This document shows, piece by piece, positions 38,011 through 47,993 of a DNA stretch of 64,000 bases. The position numbers and the translations under genes are program-made. The stretch's first letter is position 1, and each line of letters opens with the position of its first letter. Below the pieces are notes generated by a model. It saw nothing but the letters and a program-made list of their open reading frames with translations, was not told the origin of the DNA and did not search any database. Source of the DNA: CAWJLE01 sp963843645 (GTDB lineage: Bacteria; Chloroflexota; Anaerolineae; DAOTYC01); contig CAWJLE010000001.1 in NCBI GenBank assembly GCA_963843645.1, positions 868,001 to 932,000 of the forward strand. Reading direction: 5' to 3'.

Positions 38011-39069
38011 ATGCACAAGGTATCTCGGTTCATGAGTCTGGTCCTGGCACTGGTAATGCTGGCGAGCGCTACTGTCGTCATCGCCGCTCCGTTAGGCCAG
38101 GAAGGCCAGGACTACGTCATTCAAAGCGGCGACACTTTGACGGCCCTGGCTGAGAAGTACATCGGCTCCACCGATGACGTGGTTGCGATCCTCGCTGCTA
38201 CGAGCGAGAAGGCGGCCACGGACGAGACGTACGCTAAGATCAACGACCCCGCTCTCATCGAGCCGGGCATGAAGATCTTCATCCCGTCCAAGACCGACGC
38301 GGCCAAGTACATGGCTCCGCTGCCCGATCTGAAGGGCCAGAAGGTGCGGGTCGGCAGCGACATCACTTATCCGCCATTCGAGTTCCCCGACAAGACCACC
38401 GGCGAGCCGACCGGGTTCGACATCGAGATGGTGAAGGACCTGTGCCAGCGTCTCAATTGCGTTCCCGAATTCATCCCGACGGGTTACGACGGCATTTTCG
38501 TCGCCCTGGCAGCCAAAGAATTCGACATGGTTGCGTCCGGCTCGACTATTACTGCTGAGCGCGCCAAGATCGTCGATTTCTCCTACCCGTACATGGTCTA
38601 CGGCCAGATCCTGTTGGTCCGGTCGGCCGACGCCAAGAAGTACGCTACTGCGGACGCGGCCAAGGGCCAGCCTATCGGCAGCCAGCTGGGCACGACCAAC
38701 GAAAAGACCGCCGTGGATACGTACGGCGATGCCAACGTCAAGCGGTACGACACGTTCGATCTGGCCGTGGTGGCCCTGTTGAACGGCGACGTCGATGGTG
38801 TAGTGATCGACCTGCCGTCCGCGGTGGGCTTCATGGAACAGTATCCTGGCAAGCTGGCCTTCGGTCCCGACCTGACCAGCGGCGAAGCCTTGGGCCTGGT
38901 CTTCCAGAAGGGCGACACAACACTCGAGCCGGCCTTCAACGCGGCGCTCACTCACTTCAAGGCGGATGGCACGTACGCGAAGCTGTACAACAAGTGGTTC
39001 AACGTATCAGCCGCCGAGGCGCCTGCAGAAGGCGGCACGCCGGCTCCGGCTGCCACGACCCAGTCATAA
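38011..39069 (+). CDS. LysM-domain polar amino acid ABC substrate-binding protein
   Basis: 352-residue exported protein. Residues 1-26 are a signal peptide (FMSLVLALVMLASATVVIA). Residues about 33-92 form a LysM motif: YVIQSGDTLTALAEKYIGS at the start and EPGMKIFIPS at the end. Residues about 105-335 are a type II binding protein of the polar amino acid family (RVGSDITYPPFEFPD, FDIEMVKDLCQRLN, ERAKIVDFSYPYM, IGSQLGTTNEKTA). The tail is alanine/proline-rich. GGAGGA precedes the ATG. LysM would hold the receptor at the cell wall, a substitute for a lipid anchor. Its likely permease and ATPase lie 6.3 kb downstream (45380-47009), beyond an intervening peptide transporter. Confidence 0.88.
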   Translation: MHKVSRFMSLVLALVMLASATVVIAAPLGQEGQDYVIQSGDTLTALAEKYIGSTDDVVAILAATSEKAATDETYAKINDPALIEPGMKIFIPSKTDAAKYMAPLPDLKGQKVRVGSDITYPPFEFPDKTTGEPTGFDIEMVKDLCQRLNCVPEFIPTGYDGIFVALAAKEFDMVASGSTITAERAKIVDFSYPYMVYGQILLVRSADAKKYATADAAKGQPIGSQLGTTNEKTAVDTYGDANVKRYDTFDLAVVALLNGDVDGVVIDLPSAVGFMEQYPGKLAFGPDLTSGEALGLVFQKGDTTLEPAFNAALTHFKADGTYAKLYNKWFNVSAAEAPAEGGTPAPAATTQS

Positions 39070-39261
39070 CGCTGACCTCAACGGGAAAGCATCAGAAGCA
39101 GTTGCGTCGAATCTCCTCCCGCAGTGGTTTGCGAGTCGGCAGAGCGCCTCAGACCTGCACCGCCAACCCTGCGGGAGGGTGCACGTCTATGGACTTCCGA
39201 ACTGACTTCGAATTTTGAAAAACGGCGAAAGTCCGATAGTGAAAAGCAAGGAGGGATTCAC

Positions 39262-40833
39262 ATGCACGGCAGATTGAGATTGCTTTCGGTCACGGTTCTG
39301 GTTCTGGCGTCGATGCTATTCGTACCCTTGGCGACGATGGCTGCCAGCCCGGCGGCCACTACCTCCGACACCCTGGTGGTCGGCACCACTGACAAGCTGA
39401 GCGTCTTCGACCCGGCAGACGTCTACGACTTCCATGCGTGGGAGATCTGGCACAACACCGGCGACGGTCTGCTGATCAGCGTCCCGGGCACGGCCGGCGA
39501 GGTTCAGCCCGGCCTGGCTGAGAAGTACGACGTGAGCGCTGACGGCAAGGAATACACCTTCTACCTGCGTAAGGGCGTCACTTTCCCAGACGGCACGGCG
39601 TTCAATGCCGATGCGGTGAAGGGATCCATCGATCGCGTCATCGACATGGCGGGCAAGCTGAACCCACCCGGTGAGGTCGCCTTCCTGGTCACCGACTACG
39701 TCGACAAGGTCGACAAGATCGACGACTACACCGTCAAGTTCACGCTGAAGGGCGCCTACAGCTTCTTCCCCGGCCTGGTGGCCAGCAATCCCTACAAGAT
39801 CATCGACCCCAAGCAGTGGAGCATGGATGAGTACCAGGCGGACAACACCTCCGGCGGCATCGGGCCGTACAAGATCACGAGCTGGAAGCGCGACGAGGAA
39901 TTGGTGATGGAAGCCAATCCCACCTACTACGGTGCCCAGCCCAAGATCGGCAAGGTCATCATCCGCTACTTCGCCGATTCGTCGACCATGCGAATCGCAC
40001 TGGAGAACGGAGAGATCGACATCGCCTGGAAGAGCCTGGCTCCCGCTGACATGAAGAGCCTGCAAGACGTTAAGGGCATCGTCGTGGAGAAGCAGCCGGG
40101 CACTGAGATCCGCTACGTCTGCTACAACGCCAAGACTCCGCCGTTCGACAACAAGAACGTCCGCACGGCGTTGGGGCTGATGCTCGACCGTGAAGAGATC
40201 GCAGACACCGGCTTCCAGGGAACGAAGGTTCCGCTTTATAGCATGATTCCGCCCGGATTCCTGGGTCACGAGGACGCCTACAAGGACTCCGACATGGAGC
40301 AGGCCACGGCGCTGCTGGCAGAAGCAGGGTTCACGGCGGAGAAGCCACTTGAGGTTCCTCTGTGGTACAGCCCGACTCACTACGGCGACACCGAAGCCGA
40401 CGTGGCCGCGCTGATCAAGGACGAGTGGGAGAAGTCCGGCGTCGTCAAGGTCACGCTGCAGAATGCCGAATGGGCCACCTACAAAGAGTACCGGAACAAG
40501 GGTAGCATGCCGGTGTTCCTCCTCGGCTGGTACCCCGACTACATCGACTCCGACGACTACACCTATCCGTTCGGGCACACAGGCGCGACCGACGGCCTGG
40601 GCATCTTCTACAGCAATCCGCAGATGGACAAGCTGTTGGAAGCAGCACAGGTTGAGCAGGACCAGACGAAGCGCGCCGACCTGTACAAGCAGATCCAGGA
40701 GCTGTGGCTGACCGAGAACCCGACCACTCCGTTTGCCCAGGGCGCGCTGTTCGTGGCGCACAAGGACACGGTGAAGGGCATCGTTCTCGACCCGCTGGCC
40801 CTGTTCCATTACTTCCTGGTCACCAAGGACTAG
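39262..40833 (+). CDS. dipeptide/oligopeptide ABC substrate-binding protein (SBP family 5)
   Basis: 523-residue exported receptor. Signal peptide at residues 1-28 (LLSVTVLVLASMLFVPLATMA). The SBP5 fold shows DTLVVGTTDKLSVFDPADVYD, EVQPGLAEKYDVSADGKEYTF in pieces, LRKGVTFPDGTAFNADAVKGS, ENGEIDIAWKSLAPAD, NVRTALGLMLDREEI and a final lobe ending FAQGALFVAHKDTVKG. AAGGAGG stands six bases before the ATG. It precedes the B, C, D and F genes of the same transporter. Ligand class is peptides or related oligomers; nickel and sugar variants exist. Confidence 0.9.
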   Translation: MHGRLRLLSVTVLVLASMLFVPLATMAASPAATTSDTLVVGTTDKLSVFDPADVYDFHAWEIWHNTGDGLLISVPGTAGEVQPGLAEKYDVSADGKEYTFYLRKGVTFPDGTAFNADAVKGSIDRVIDMAGKLNPPGEVAFLVTDYVDKVDKIDDYTVKFTLKGAYSFFPGLVASNPYKIIDPKQWSMDEYQADNTSGGIGPYKITSWKRDEELVMEANPTYYGAQPKIGKVIIRYFADSSTMRIALENGEIDIAWKSLAPADMKSLQDVKGIVVEKQPGTEIRYVCYNAKTPPFDNKNVRTALGLMLDREEIADTGFQGTKVPLYSMIPPGFLGHEDAYKDSDMEQATALLAEAGFTAEKPLEVPLWYSPTHYGDTEADVAALIKDEWEKSGVVKVTLQNAEWATYKEYRNKGSMPVFLLGWYPDYIDSDDYTYPFGHTGATDGLGIFYSNPQMDKLLEAAQVEQDQTKRADLYKQIQELWLTENPTTPFAQGALFVAHKDTVKGIVLDPLALFHYFLVTKD

Positions 40834-40875
40834 TCCGACACAGTCCGGTAAATCGTTGTCGCATCACAAATAGCG

Positions 40876-40911
40876 CGGCGAGGGGCTTATGAGTATCTGG
40901 GCCCCTCGCCG
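40876..40911. terminator. 11-pair hairpin between the peptide-binding protein and permease genes
   Basis: CGGCGAGGGGC, a 14-base loop and its exact complement. It has no T-run, and it sits between the receptor gene and the permease genes. Such hairpins often protect the upstream mRNA and lower expression of the downstream membrane genes. Confidence 0.5.
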
Positions 40912-41000
40912 TGTTGAACGCCGAACCCGCTCCTCTGCCTCTGCCCGGCGCTCGTTTGCCGGGCAGGGCGGGGATCAGGTCGATCTTGGAGTAAAGCTGT

Positions 41001-42018
41001 ATGTCATCATTACGCGCCTACATCATCGGCCGCATCCTGTTGACCATTCCGATGTTGTGGGTTTTGGTTACCGTCATCTTTCTCATTCTGCGGGTGATGC
41101 CCGGCGATCCGTGCCTCGCGATCCTGCGTGAGGCCGCCACGAAGCAGCAATTGGATAGCTGCCGGCACGGCCTCGGCGTCGACCGTCCAATCCTGGCCCA
41201 GTATACTCGACTATCTGGGCGGTCTGGTGCATGGCGACCTGGGCATGTCGATGACGCGTCGTCGTCCCGTCGCGTTGGAAATCGCCGATCGCTTTCCGGC
41301 CACGATCGAGCTGTCGATCTTTGCCATGCTCGTGACCGTTGGGGTAGGCATTTCGACGGGCGCCTACGCGGCGCAAAAGCGAAAGACGCATGCGTGATTA
41401 CGGACTGCGGATATTTAGCATCGTCATCTATTCCATGCCGATTTTCTGGTTTGGACTCATTCTGCAGCTCATCTATCGGCCTCAAGCTCGGCCTGTTGCC
41501 CACCTACGGGCGGATGGGCATCGAGCTTGCGCCGCAGTCCGTGACCGGGCTATACGTGCTGGACAGTATCTTGACCCTCAACTGGCCCGCCCTGGTCAGC
41601 GCACTGCGAGCATCTGGCCTTGCCTTCCTTGACGTTGGGCCTAGTCCTATCGGGCATATTCACCCGGCTCACGCGAGCCAACATGCTGGACGTGTTGCGG
41701 CAGGATTTCATCACTGCCGGCCGGGCGCGTGGCATCCCCGAGCTCAGCCTGGTGTACGGCCATGCGCTGAAGAACGCGTTCATCCCGGTCCTTACCCTGA
41801 TGGGCCTGCAGTTCGCGATTCTGCTGGCCGGTGCCATCCTCACAGAATCGACGTTCTCGTGGCCCGGGATGGGCCGGTTGTTAGTCGAGCGTATCTACGA
41901 TCGCGACTTTGCGACCGTGCAGGGTGTGGTGACGTTATTCGCGGGTCTCGTGGCGTTCATCAGCTTGCTGGTGGATGTGGCTTATGCTTACATCGACCCC
42001 CGCATTCGCTATAGCTAG
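41001..42018 (+). CDS. dipeptide/oligopeptide ABC permease B (DppB-like), multiply frameshifted
   Basis: First permease of the peptide transporter. Pieces in several frames join to about 340 residues: YIIGRILLTIPMLWVLVTVIFLILRVMPGDP at the N-terminus, LDYLGGLVHGDLGMSM, ALEIADRFPATIELSIFAML, IFSIVIYSMPIFWFGLILQL, LKLGLLPTYGRMG, then TLGLVLSGIFTRLTRANMLDVLRQDFITAGRARG (the cytoplasmic coupling loop) and TFSWPGMGRLLVERIYDRDF. Slips fall near 41150, 41205, 41390, 41480 and 41625. All DppB landmarks are kept. Confidence 0.85.
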
Positions 42019-42033
42019 TGGCTGAATTGAGCA

Positions 42034-43228
42034 GTGACTTTCGATCAATTGGATGGGACTGTGACTTCACACAATGCTTCTGATGACATCAGCCTTCTGG
42101 GCCGATTCCTGCGCGGACGGGGTTGGTACGGTGCAGAGTGGTACATAACCGTGGCCGGTGGCACGCTGCTGGTGCTCGATTCTGACGATGACCGCTTTGT
42201 CGGCGCTTTTCCCTGGGCTCTTGCCCTTCGATCCCACGCAGAATCAGGTGGGCGCGCCTTTCACCCCGCCCGGCTCCGGGCAACAGGTGCTGCTGGTCCG
42301 AAGCGATCAGGCCGCCGTTCAGGTGCCGGATCAGCTGTCATCGATGTCCTGGGAGTGGTTCGTAACAGCAACGGCAACGTCTATCTGTCCAGGACCGCAA
42401 CATCAAGCGCAGTCGCTACGCCGATAATTCCGAGATGCTGAATGCGCTACTCGCGAAAAAGGTGGACGGGGCGTTGGTGGAGCGAACCGATGCCGCAGCG
42501 TTGATCAGCGGGGCGGCGGGCAAGATTCGACAGGAAGGGCAGCCCTTCGGCCCCAAGTTCCTGCTGGGCACCGACCAGCGTGGGCGCGACATGTTGAGCC
42601 GGACCATCGCCGGTGGCAAAACCGTTCTCACGGTGGCGCTGTTGGCCGCGCTGATGTCCGGGGCAACCGGCATCGTGTTGGGCCTCATTTCGGGCTTCGT
42701 CGGCGGCGCAACGGACCGCGGCCTCTCGCTGGTGATGGACAGCGTCTACTCGTTCCCCGGCCTGATCCTGGCCATCGCCATGGCGGCCGTGCTGGGACCG
42801 AGCGTGCTCAACATCGCCGTGGCCATCGCCGTGGTCTACATCCCGACGTATTTCCGCGTGGTGCGCGGACAGGTGCTGGCGATCAAGCAGGAGCTGTACG
42901 TGGAGGCGGCGCGCAGCCTGGGGGCGCGGGCGATGACCGTGCTGTTCCAGTACATGTTCCCCAACGTCGTGCCGTCCATCGTGGTGGTGTTCTCGCTCAA
43001 CGTTGCCGACGCCATCCTGACCGAGGCGGGCCTGAGCTTCATCGGCCTGGGCTTGCAGGAGATCCCCGACTGGGGTTGGGACCTGAGCAACGGCCAGAAC
43101 TACGTCGCAGCCGGGCAGTGGTGGATGATCACCTTCCCTGGATCATGATCACGCTGGTCACGTTGGGCTTCAGCCTGTTGGGCGAGGGTCTGAGCGAGAT
43201 CTTCAACCCACGCCTGGTGGAGGCTTAG
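42034..43228 (+). CDS. dipeptide/oligopeptide ABC permease C (DppC-like), frameshifted
   Basis: Second permease, about 395 residues. The first membrane helix (YITVAGGTLLVL... then LSALFPGLLPFDPTQNQV) is broken by slips near 42190. An unusually long loop of about 100 residues follows, with LLVRSDQAAVQVPDQL and EMLNALLAKKVDGALVERTDAA in it, before the usual FLLGTDQRGRDMLSRTIAGGKTVL. The transport core has YSFPGLILAIAMAAVLGPS, VRGQVLAIKQELYVEAARSLGA (coupling loop) and EAGLSFIGLGLQEIPDWG. A slip near 43140 precedes the end FSLLGEGLSEIFNPRLVEA. Start uncertain: GTG at 42034 or at 42061. Confidence 0.83.
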
Positions 43229-43231
43229 CGC

Positions 43232-44258
43232 ATGACAGAGCCATCTGATTCAGGTCAAGGATCTGTTGATCGAGTATCCGTCCCATTTGGCATCGTCCAG
43301 GCGGTCGAATTCCCTGCCTGGATATCCGCGAGGGTGAAGTGCTGGGCCTGGTGGGTGAGTCGGGCTGCGGCAAGTCGACGCTGGGGATGGCGCTGCTGCG
43401 TATGGTTCGTCGTCCCGGCTACATCGCGCGCCGGTCAGATCCTGTTCGGCGGCCGCGACCTCGTCGGCCTGACCGAAGCGAGATGCGCGAGATCCGCGGA
43501 CGTGCCATTTCCATGATTTTCCAGGACCCGATGACGTCACTCGATCCATTGCAGCGCATCGAGGACCACCTGATCGAAGCGATCCAGGTGCACGACCGCA
43601 AAGTATCCCGGCAGGAGGCTCGCGAGCGCATCGTCGAGCTGATGGATCGCCTGGGCATCTCTGCGGGGCGCCTGAGCGACTATCCGCACCAGTTCAGCGG
43701 CGGCATGCGGCAGCGCATCATGATCGGGCTGGCGCTGGCGCTCAACGTCGCAGCTGATCATCGCCGACGAGCCCACGACGTCGCTGGATGTCATCGTGGA
43801 GGCCCAGATCCTGGACCTGATCAAGGAGCTGCAGCAGGCCTACAATCTGACGATCCTGCTGATCACGCACAACATCGGCATCGTCGCGGAGCTGGCCGAC
43901 AGCGTGGCGGTAATGTACGCGGGTCGGCTGGCGGAGCTGGCGCGATGCGGTCACGTTCTTCGAGGAACCACTGCACCCGTACACGCAGGACCTGCTGGCC
44001 TCGGTGCCGAACATCAACCTGACGGACGACGAGCTGCGCATCATGGCCGGCTCGCCGCCCGACTTGATCCATCCGCCGACCGGTTGCCGGTTTCATCCGC
44101 GCTGCCGCTCCGTGATGGGACGCTGTTCCAAAGAGACGCCGCCGTTCTCGGAAGTCCGCCCCGGCCACTGGACCGCCTGCTGGCTGTACGAACAGCGAAG
44201 GGCGCCGCGCCGGCACGCTCAGGCGCCGACTGCGCGGCCTCACTCGAGCGAGACGTGA
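43232..44258 (+). CDS. peptide ABC ATPase D (DppD-like), frameshifted
   Basis: First ATPase of the peptide transporter. Walker A GESGCGKSTL; Q-loop ISMIFQDPMTSLDPL; signature FSGGMRQRIMIGLALAL; Walker B region IIADEPTTSLDVIVEAQIL; H-loop LLITHNIGIVAELAD; then the family-specific C-terminal cysteine region TGCRFHPRCRSVMGRCSKETP, which can bind an iron-sulfur cluster in relatives. Slips near 43265, 43430, 43480, 43755 and 43945. Ends one base before dppF begins. Confidence 0.87.
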
Positions 44259-44259
44259 A

Positions 44260-45342
44260 ATGACGAACAATCTTGTAGAAGTGCAAGGACTGAAGATGTG
44301 GTTCCCGGTTCAGACGGGCTTTCTGCAGAGCCTCACGAGCCGGCGCAAGGACTTCGTGCGCGCAGTGGACGGCATCGACTTTCACATTCGCCGGGGCGAA
44401 GTCTTCGGCCTGGTGGGCGAAAGCGGCAGCGGCAAGACGACCACCGGGCGGCTCGTGCTGCGGTTGTTGGAGCCCATCGAGCGGCCACGTGCGGTTCGAC
44501 GGCGACCGACATCACCACGTTGGGCAAGGAGGAGGTCCGTCAGCTCCGGCGCCGGATGCAGATCATCTTCCAGGATCCGTACGCGTCGCTCAACCCACGG
44601 ATGAAGGTCGGCGACAGTGTGGGCCACGGCCTTCAGATTCACAACCTGGCGCAGGGCAAGGAGCTGCAGGGGCGCGTCGTGGATATGATGGAACGCGTGG
44701 GCCTGACGCCGGCGGACATTCTTTACGGCAAATACCCCCACCAGCTGAGCGGCGGCCAGCGGCAGCGCGTAGTCATCGCCCGGGCGCTGGTGACGCACCC
44801 CAGCCTGGTTGTGGCCGATGAGCCCATTGCCATGGCCGATGTCTCAGTCCGTGCCTTGCTGCTCGATCTGATGCTCCGGCTCAAGCGAGAATTCGATCTC
44901 ACCTATATGTTCATCACCCACGACCTGGCGACAGCCAAGTACATCTGTGACCGCATTGCCATCATGTATCTGGGAAAGATCGTGGAACTGGGCACCCTGG
45001 AAGAGGTCTATCGGCACGCACAGCACCCATACACGCAGGCGCTGCTGGCGGCGGTGCCCGTGCCCGACCCACGGGCACGACGACAGCACCCCATTCCGCA
45101 AGGCGAGATTCCCAACCCCATCAATCCACCGTCCGGGTGCCGGTTCCACCCGCGCTGCCCTTACGCATTCGACGTTTGCCCCAAGACTCGAACCCGCGTT
45201 GATCGAGGACAGCGACGGACACGCCGTGGCCTGCCACCTGATTCACAGGCCGGCCACGGCGCCACGGCAGGTCAGCACACAGACGCAAACGGCAACGCCT
45301 ATTCGACTGGACGACGAACAAAAAGCAATCGCAGACTATTGA
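44260..45342 (+). CDS. peptide ABC ATPase F (DppF-like), frameshifted
   Basis: Second ATPase, about 360 residues with slips near 44490 and 45185. Walker A GESGSGKTTTGRL; Q-loop MQIIFQDPYASLNPR; signature LSGGQRQRVVIARAL; Walker B VVADEPIAMADVSVRALLL; H-loop MFITHDLATAKYICD; C-terminal region SGCRFHPRCPYAFDVCPKTR. The usual S-A/M-L-D stretch after Walker B reads AMAD, a variant seen in part of this family. The last 50 residues after the second slip complete the tail. Confidence 0.87.
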
Positions 45343-45379
45343 TGATTTCTTTAATGACTGGAAGGAGAAGAAGTGGTTC

Positions 45380-46276
45380 ATGAGGGGACAAGAAGCAGGG
45401 TCAAAGAGCAAAATCATCCCGATCGAGTGGGGTAAGGTACCCTGGTGGATCATCATCGTCGTCGTCGTGTTCCTGTTGGTCATCAACGCGGTCCGGCAAG
45501 CACCAAGCTACCTCGACACACTGGCCTTCCTGTCCGGCTACACGCTGTGGGTGTCCCGCGGAGCAGTAGTTGGCATCATCCTCACGATCGTCATCACCGT
45601 CATCTCCTATGCAATTACACTTGTGATCGGCCTCATCACCGGCCTTTGCCGGGTGAGCAAGAATCCCATCCTCTACACGGTGTCGACGCTATACGTTGAA
45701 GTGGCTCGCGGTATCCCGATGCTGGTTCTGCTGCTGTACGTGAGCTTCGTCGGCGTACCCATGGTCATCGGCTGGAGCAACTCGCTGGGCGCCGCCATGG
45801 CACACTGGACGTGGGCGCCCTGGCTGCAGGGCATCGCCCAAGGGCTTCAGGACTTCAACATCCGCAACGTGAACGAGATCGTTCGAGGTGTGATCGGCCT
45901 GGCAATCGGCTACGGTGCCTTCTCATCTGAGATCTTCCGCGCCGGCATCCAGAGCATCGAAAAGGGGCAGATGGAGGCCGCTCGCTCGCTGGGCATGAGC
46001 TACATGCAGGCCATGCGGCACGTCATCCTGCCGCAGGCCATCCGTCGAATCCTGCCTCCGCTGGGCAACGACTTCATCGCCATGCTGAAGGACTCGTCGC
46101 TGATCTCGGCGCTGTCTGTTCAGGAGCTGACCATGCTGGGGCGGCAGAATGTAGCCCGCACCTTCCGCACGTTCGAGACCTGGAACATGGTCGCGATGCT
46201 GTACCTGATGATGACGATTCTGCTGTCTCTGGGCGTTCGTCACATTGAAAGGAAGATGGAACTTGAAAAGCGATGA
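45380..46276 (+). CDS. polar amino acid ABC permease (GlnP-like)
   Basis: Intact 298-residue membrane protein. Five or more hydrophobic helices; the family motif and coupling loop are clear: YVEVARGIPMLVLLLYVSFVG, IGYGAFSSEIFRAGIQSIEKGQMEAARSLGMSYMQAMRHVILPQAIRRILPPLGNDFIAMLKDSSL in order. An N-terminal extension of about 70 residues adds one extra helix (WWIIIVVVVFLLVI). It partners with the ATPase that overlaps its 3' end and, by family, with the LysM receptor at 38011. Confidence 0.9.
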   Translation: MRGQEAGSKSKIIPIEWGKVPWWIIIVVVVFLLVINAVRQAPSYLDTLAFLSGYTLWVSRGAVVGIILTIVITVISYAITLVIGLITGLCRVSKNPILYTVSTLYVEVARGIPMLVLLLYVSFVGVPMVIGWSNSLGAAMAHWTWAPWLQGIAQGLQDFNIRNVNEIVRGVIGLAIGYGAFSSEIFRAGIQSIEKGQMEAARSLGMSYMQAMRHVILPQAIRRILPPLGNDFIAMLKDSSLISALSVQELTMLGRQNVARTFRTFETWNMVAMLYLMMTILLSLGVRHIERKMELEKR

Positions 46277-47009
46277 TGAAGTAATCATTGAGATAAAGGA
46301 CGTCCACAAGTATTTCGCGTCTGTTGAGGCGGTCCGTGGCGTCAGCCTGGACGTCCGGCGGGGCGAGGTAGTGGTCATCATCGGTCCGAGCGGCTCAGGC
46401 AAGTCCACGCTCCTCCGCTGCATCAATCACCTGGAGGCCATCAACAAAGGCAGCATCGTGGTGGACGGCATCGTTCTGGGCGAGTCACGCAAGAACATCA
46501 ACAAGATCCGCCAGGAAGTGGGCATGGTCTTCCAGCAATTCAACCTGTTTCCGCACCTGACTGTGCTGGAGAACATCTGCCTGCCACAGCGTGTGGTCCG
46601 CAGGAAGAGCCAGACCGAAGCCGAGCGCATTGCCCGCGACTTGCTCGAAAAGGTGGGCATTCCCGACAAGGCCGACAACATCCCGGGGCAGCTCTCGGGC
46701 GGACAGCAGCAGCGCGTCGCGATCGCTCGAGCCTTGGCGATGCAGCCGAAGATCATGCTGTTCGACGAGCCGACGTCGGCACTGGACCCGGAAATGATCA
46801 AAGAAGTCCTGGACGTGATGCTGAACCTCGCCAAAGAGGGCATGACGATGGTGGTCGTGTCGCACGAGATGGGCTTCGTGAGGGCGGCGGCCGATCGAAT
46901 CGTCTTTATGGACCATGGCTCCGTCGTCGAAGAAACGACTCCCACAGACCTGTTCGACAATCCGAAGGAGGAAAGGACTCGGCTCTTCCTGAGCAAGATC
47001 CTGCATTGA
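46263..47009 (+). CDS. polar amino acid ABC ATPase (GlnQ-like)
   Basis: 248-residue ATPase. Walker A GPSGSGKSTLLRCINHLE; Q-loop VGMVFQQFNLFPHLTVLEN; signature LSGGQQQRVAIARALAM; Walker B IMLFDEPTSALDPEM; H-loop VVVSHEMGFVRAAADR. The TTG at 46263 is chosen because GGAAG lies seven bases upstream and the protein then begins KSDDEVIIEIKDVHK; the gene overlaps the permease gene by 14 bases. Confidence 0.92.
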   Translation: MKSDDEVIIEIKDVHKYFASVEAVRGVSLDVRRGEVVVIIGPSGSGKSTLLRCINHLEAINKGSIVVDGIVLGESRKNINKIRQEVGMVFQQFNLFPHLTVLENICLPQRVVRRKSQTEAERIARDLLEKVGIPDKADNIPGQLSGGQQQRVAIARALAMQPKIMLFDEPTSALDPEMIKEVLDVMLNLAKEGMTMVVVSHEMGFVRAAADRIVFMDHGSVVEETTPTDLFDNPKEERTRLFLSKILH

Positions 47010-47013
47010 ACCC

Positions 47014-47993
47014 ATGACTTCTCTTGCCGACGTTCTCCTCGCGCGCCGAACCATCGGCCCGCACGTATATCGCACCACGCTGCGCCGGTCGTTTTTGCTG
47101 AGCGACCAGTTCGGCGCCGACATCTACCTGAAGACGGAGAATCTCCAGCGCACCGGCTCGTTCAAAGTGCGGGGCGCCCTGAACAAGGTGCTCCACCTGA
47201 CCGAGGCAGAGAAAGCGAAGGGTACGGTGGCGGCCTCGTCGGGCAACTTCGCCGTCGGGGCGGCCCTGGCGACGCGGATCGGCGGAGAGGTGCCCTTGCA
47301 CCTGTTCATGGCCGAGCCCACGCCGCGCTCCAAGCTGGACAAGCTGCGCGAGTATCGACACGTGGACGTCACTCTGGCCGGCGCGGATTATGAAGACGCG
47401 CACGAAGCCTCGGTGGAATATCGAGAGCGGACCGGCCAGGTCTATCTGCACACGTTCGACGATCCGCTCGTCATCGCCGGTCAGGGCACGGTAGGTCTGG
47501 AAATTCTCGAAGACCTGCCGGACGTCGACGCGATCGTGGTGCCGATCGGCGGAGGCGGGCTGATCTCCGGCATCGCTGTGGCAGCCAAAGCGATCAGACC
47601 GGACGTGAAGATCGTCGGCGTCCAGGCGGCTGCATCACCGTCCGCCTATCTTTCCTTGAAAGAGAACCGTTGTTACGAGCACTACAAGTCCGCGCCGACC
47701 TCGGCAGAGGGACTGGCGGGCGGCTTCGGCCTGCTGCCCTTCCAGATCGCAAAAGATTTGATCGACGTGATGATTCTGGTCGACGAAGACCGAAATCGCG
47801 AAGGGAGTGTATACACTGCTCGAGAAGGAACAACTGGTCGTAGAGGCCTCAGGAGCGGTCGGCGATCTCGGCCCTGCTGTCTGGAAGACTGGATGCGACC
47901 GGGACGAAGGTTGCCGTGGTTCTGTCCGGCGGCAACATCGACAACCGTCTGCTCAGGCGAATCGTCCGAGAGGCTGGCGACCACGAAGAATAG
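47014..47993 (+). CDS. threonine/serine dehydratase-like PLP enzyme, frameshifted at its end
   Basis: About 325-residue fold-type II PLP enzyme of the catabolic threonine ammonia-lyase/serine racemase group. PLP-lysine motif LQRTGSFKVRGA; phosphate-binding loop ASSGNFAVGAA; FDDPLVIAGQGTVGLEI; glycine-rich VPIGGGGLISGIAVAAK; a final VAVVLSGGNIDNRLL. Slips near 47800 and 47880 separate the last 60 residues. It has no ACT domain, so it is not the feedback-regulated biosynthetic form. It lies four bases after the amino acid importer ATPase, suggesting that imported hydroxy-amino acids are deaminated. Its TAG stop lies inside the left arm of a long palindrome. Confidence 0.85.

Noticed and set aside
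39316..40809. Minus-strand open frame of 497 codons opposite the peptide-binding protein
   Set aside because: Mirror of a clear SBP5 protein; no start signals.
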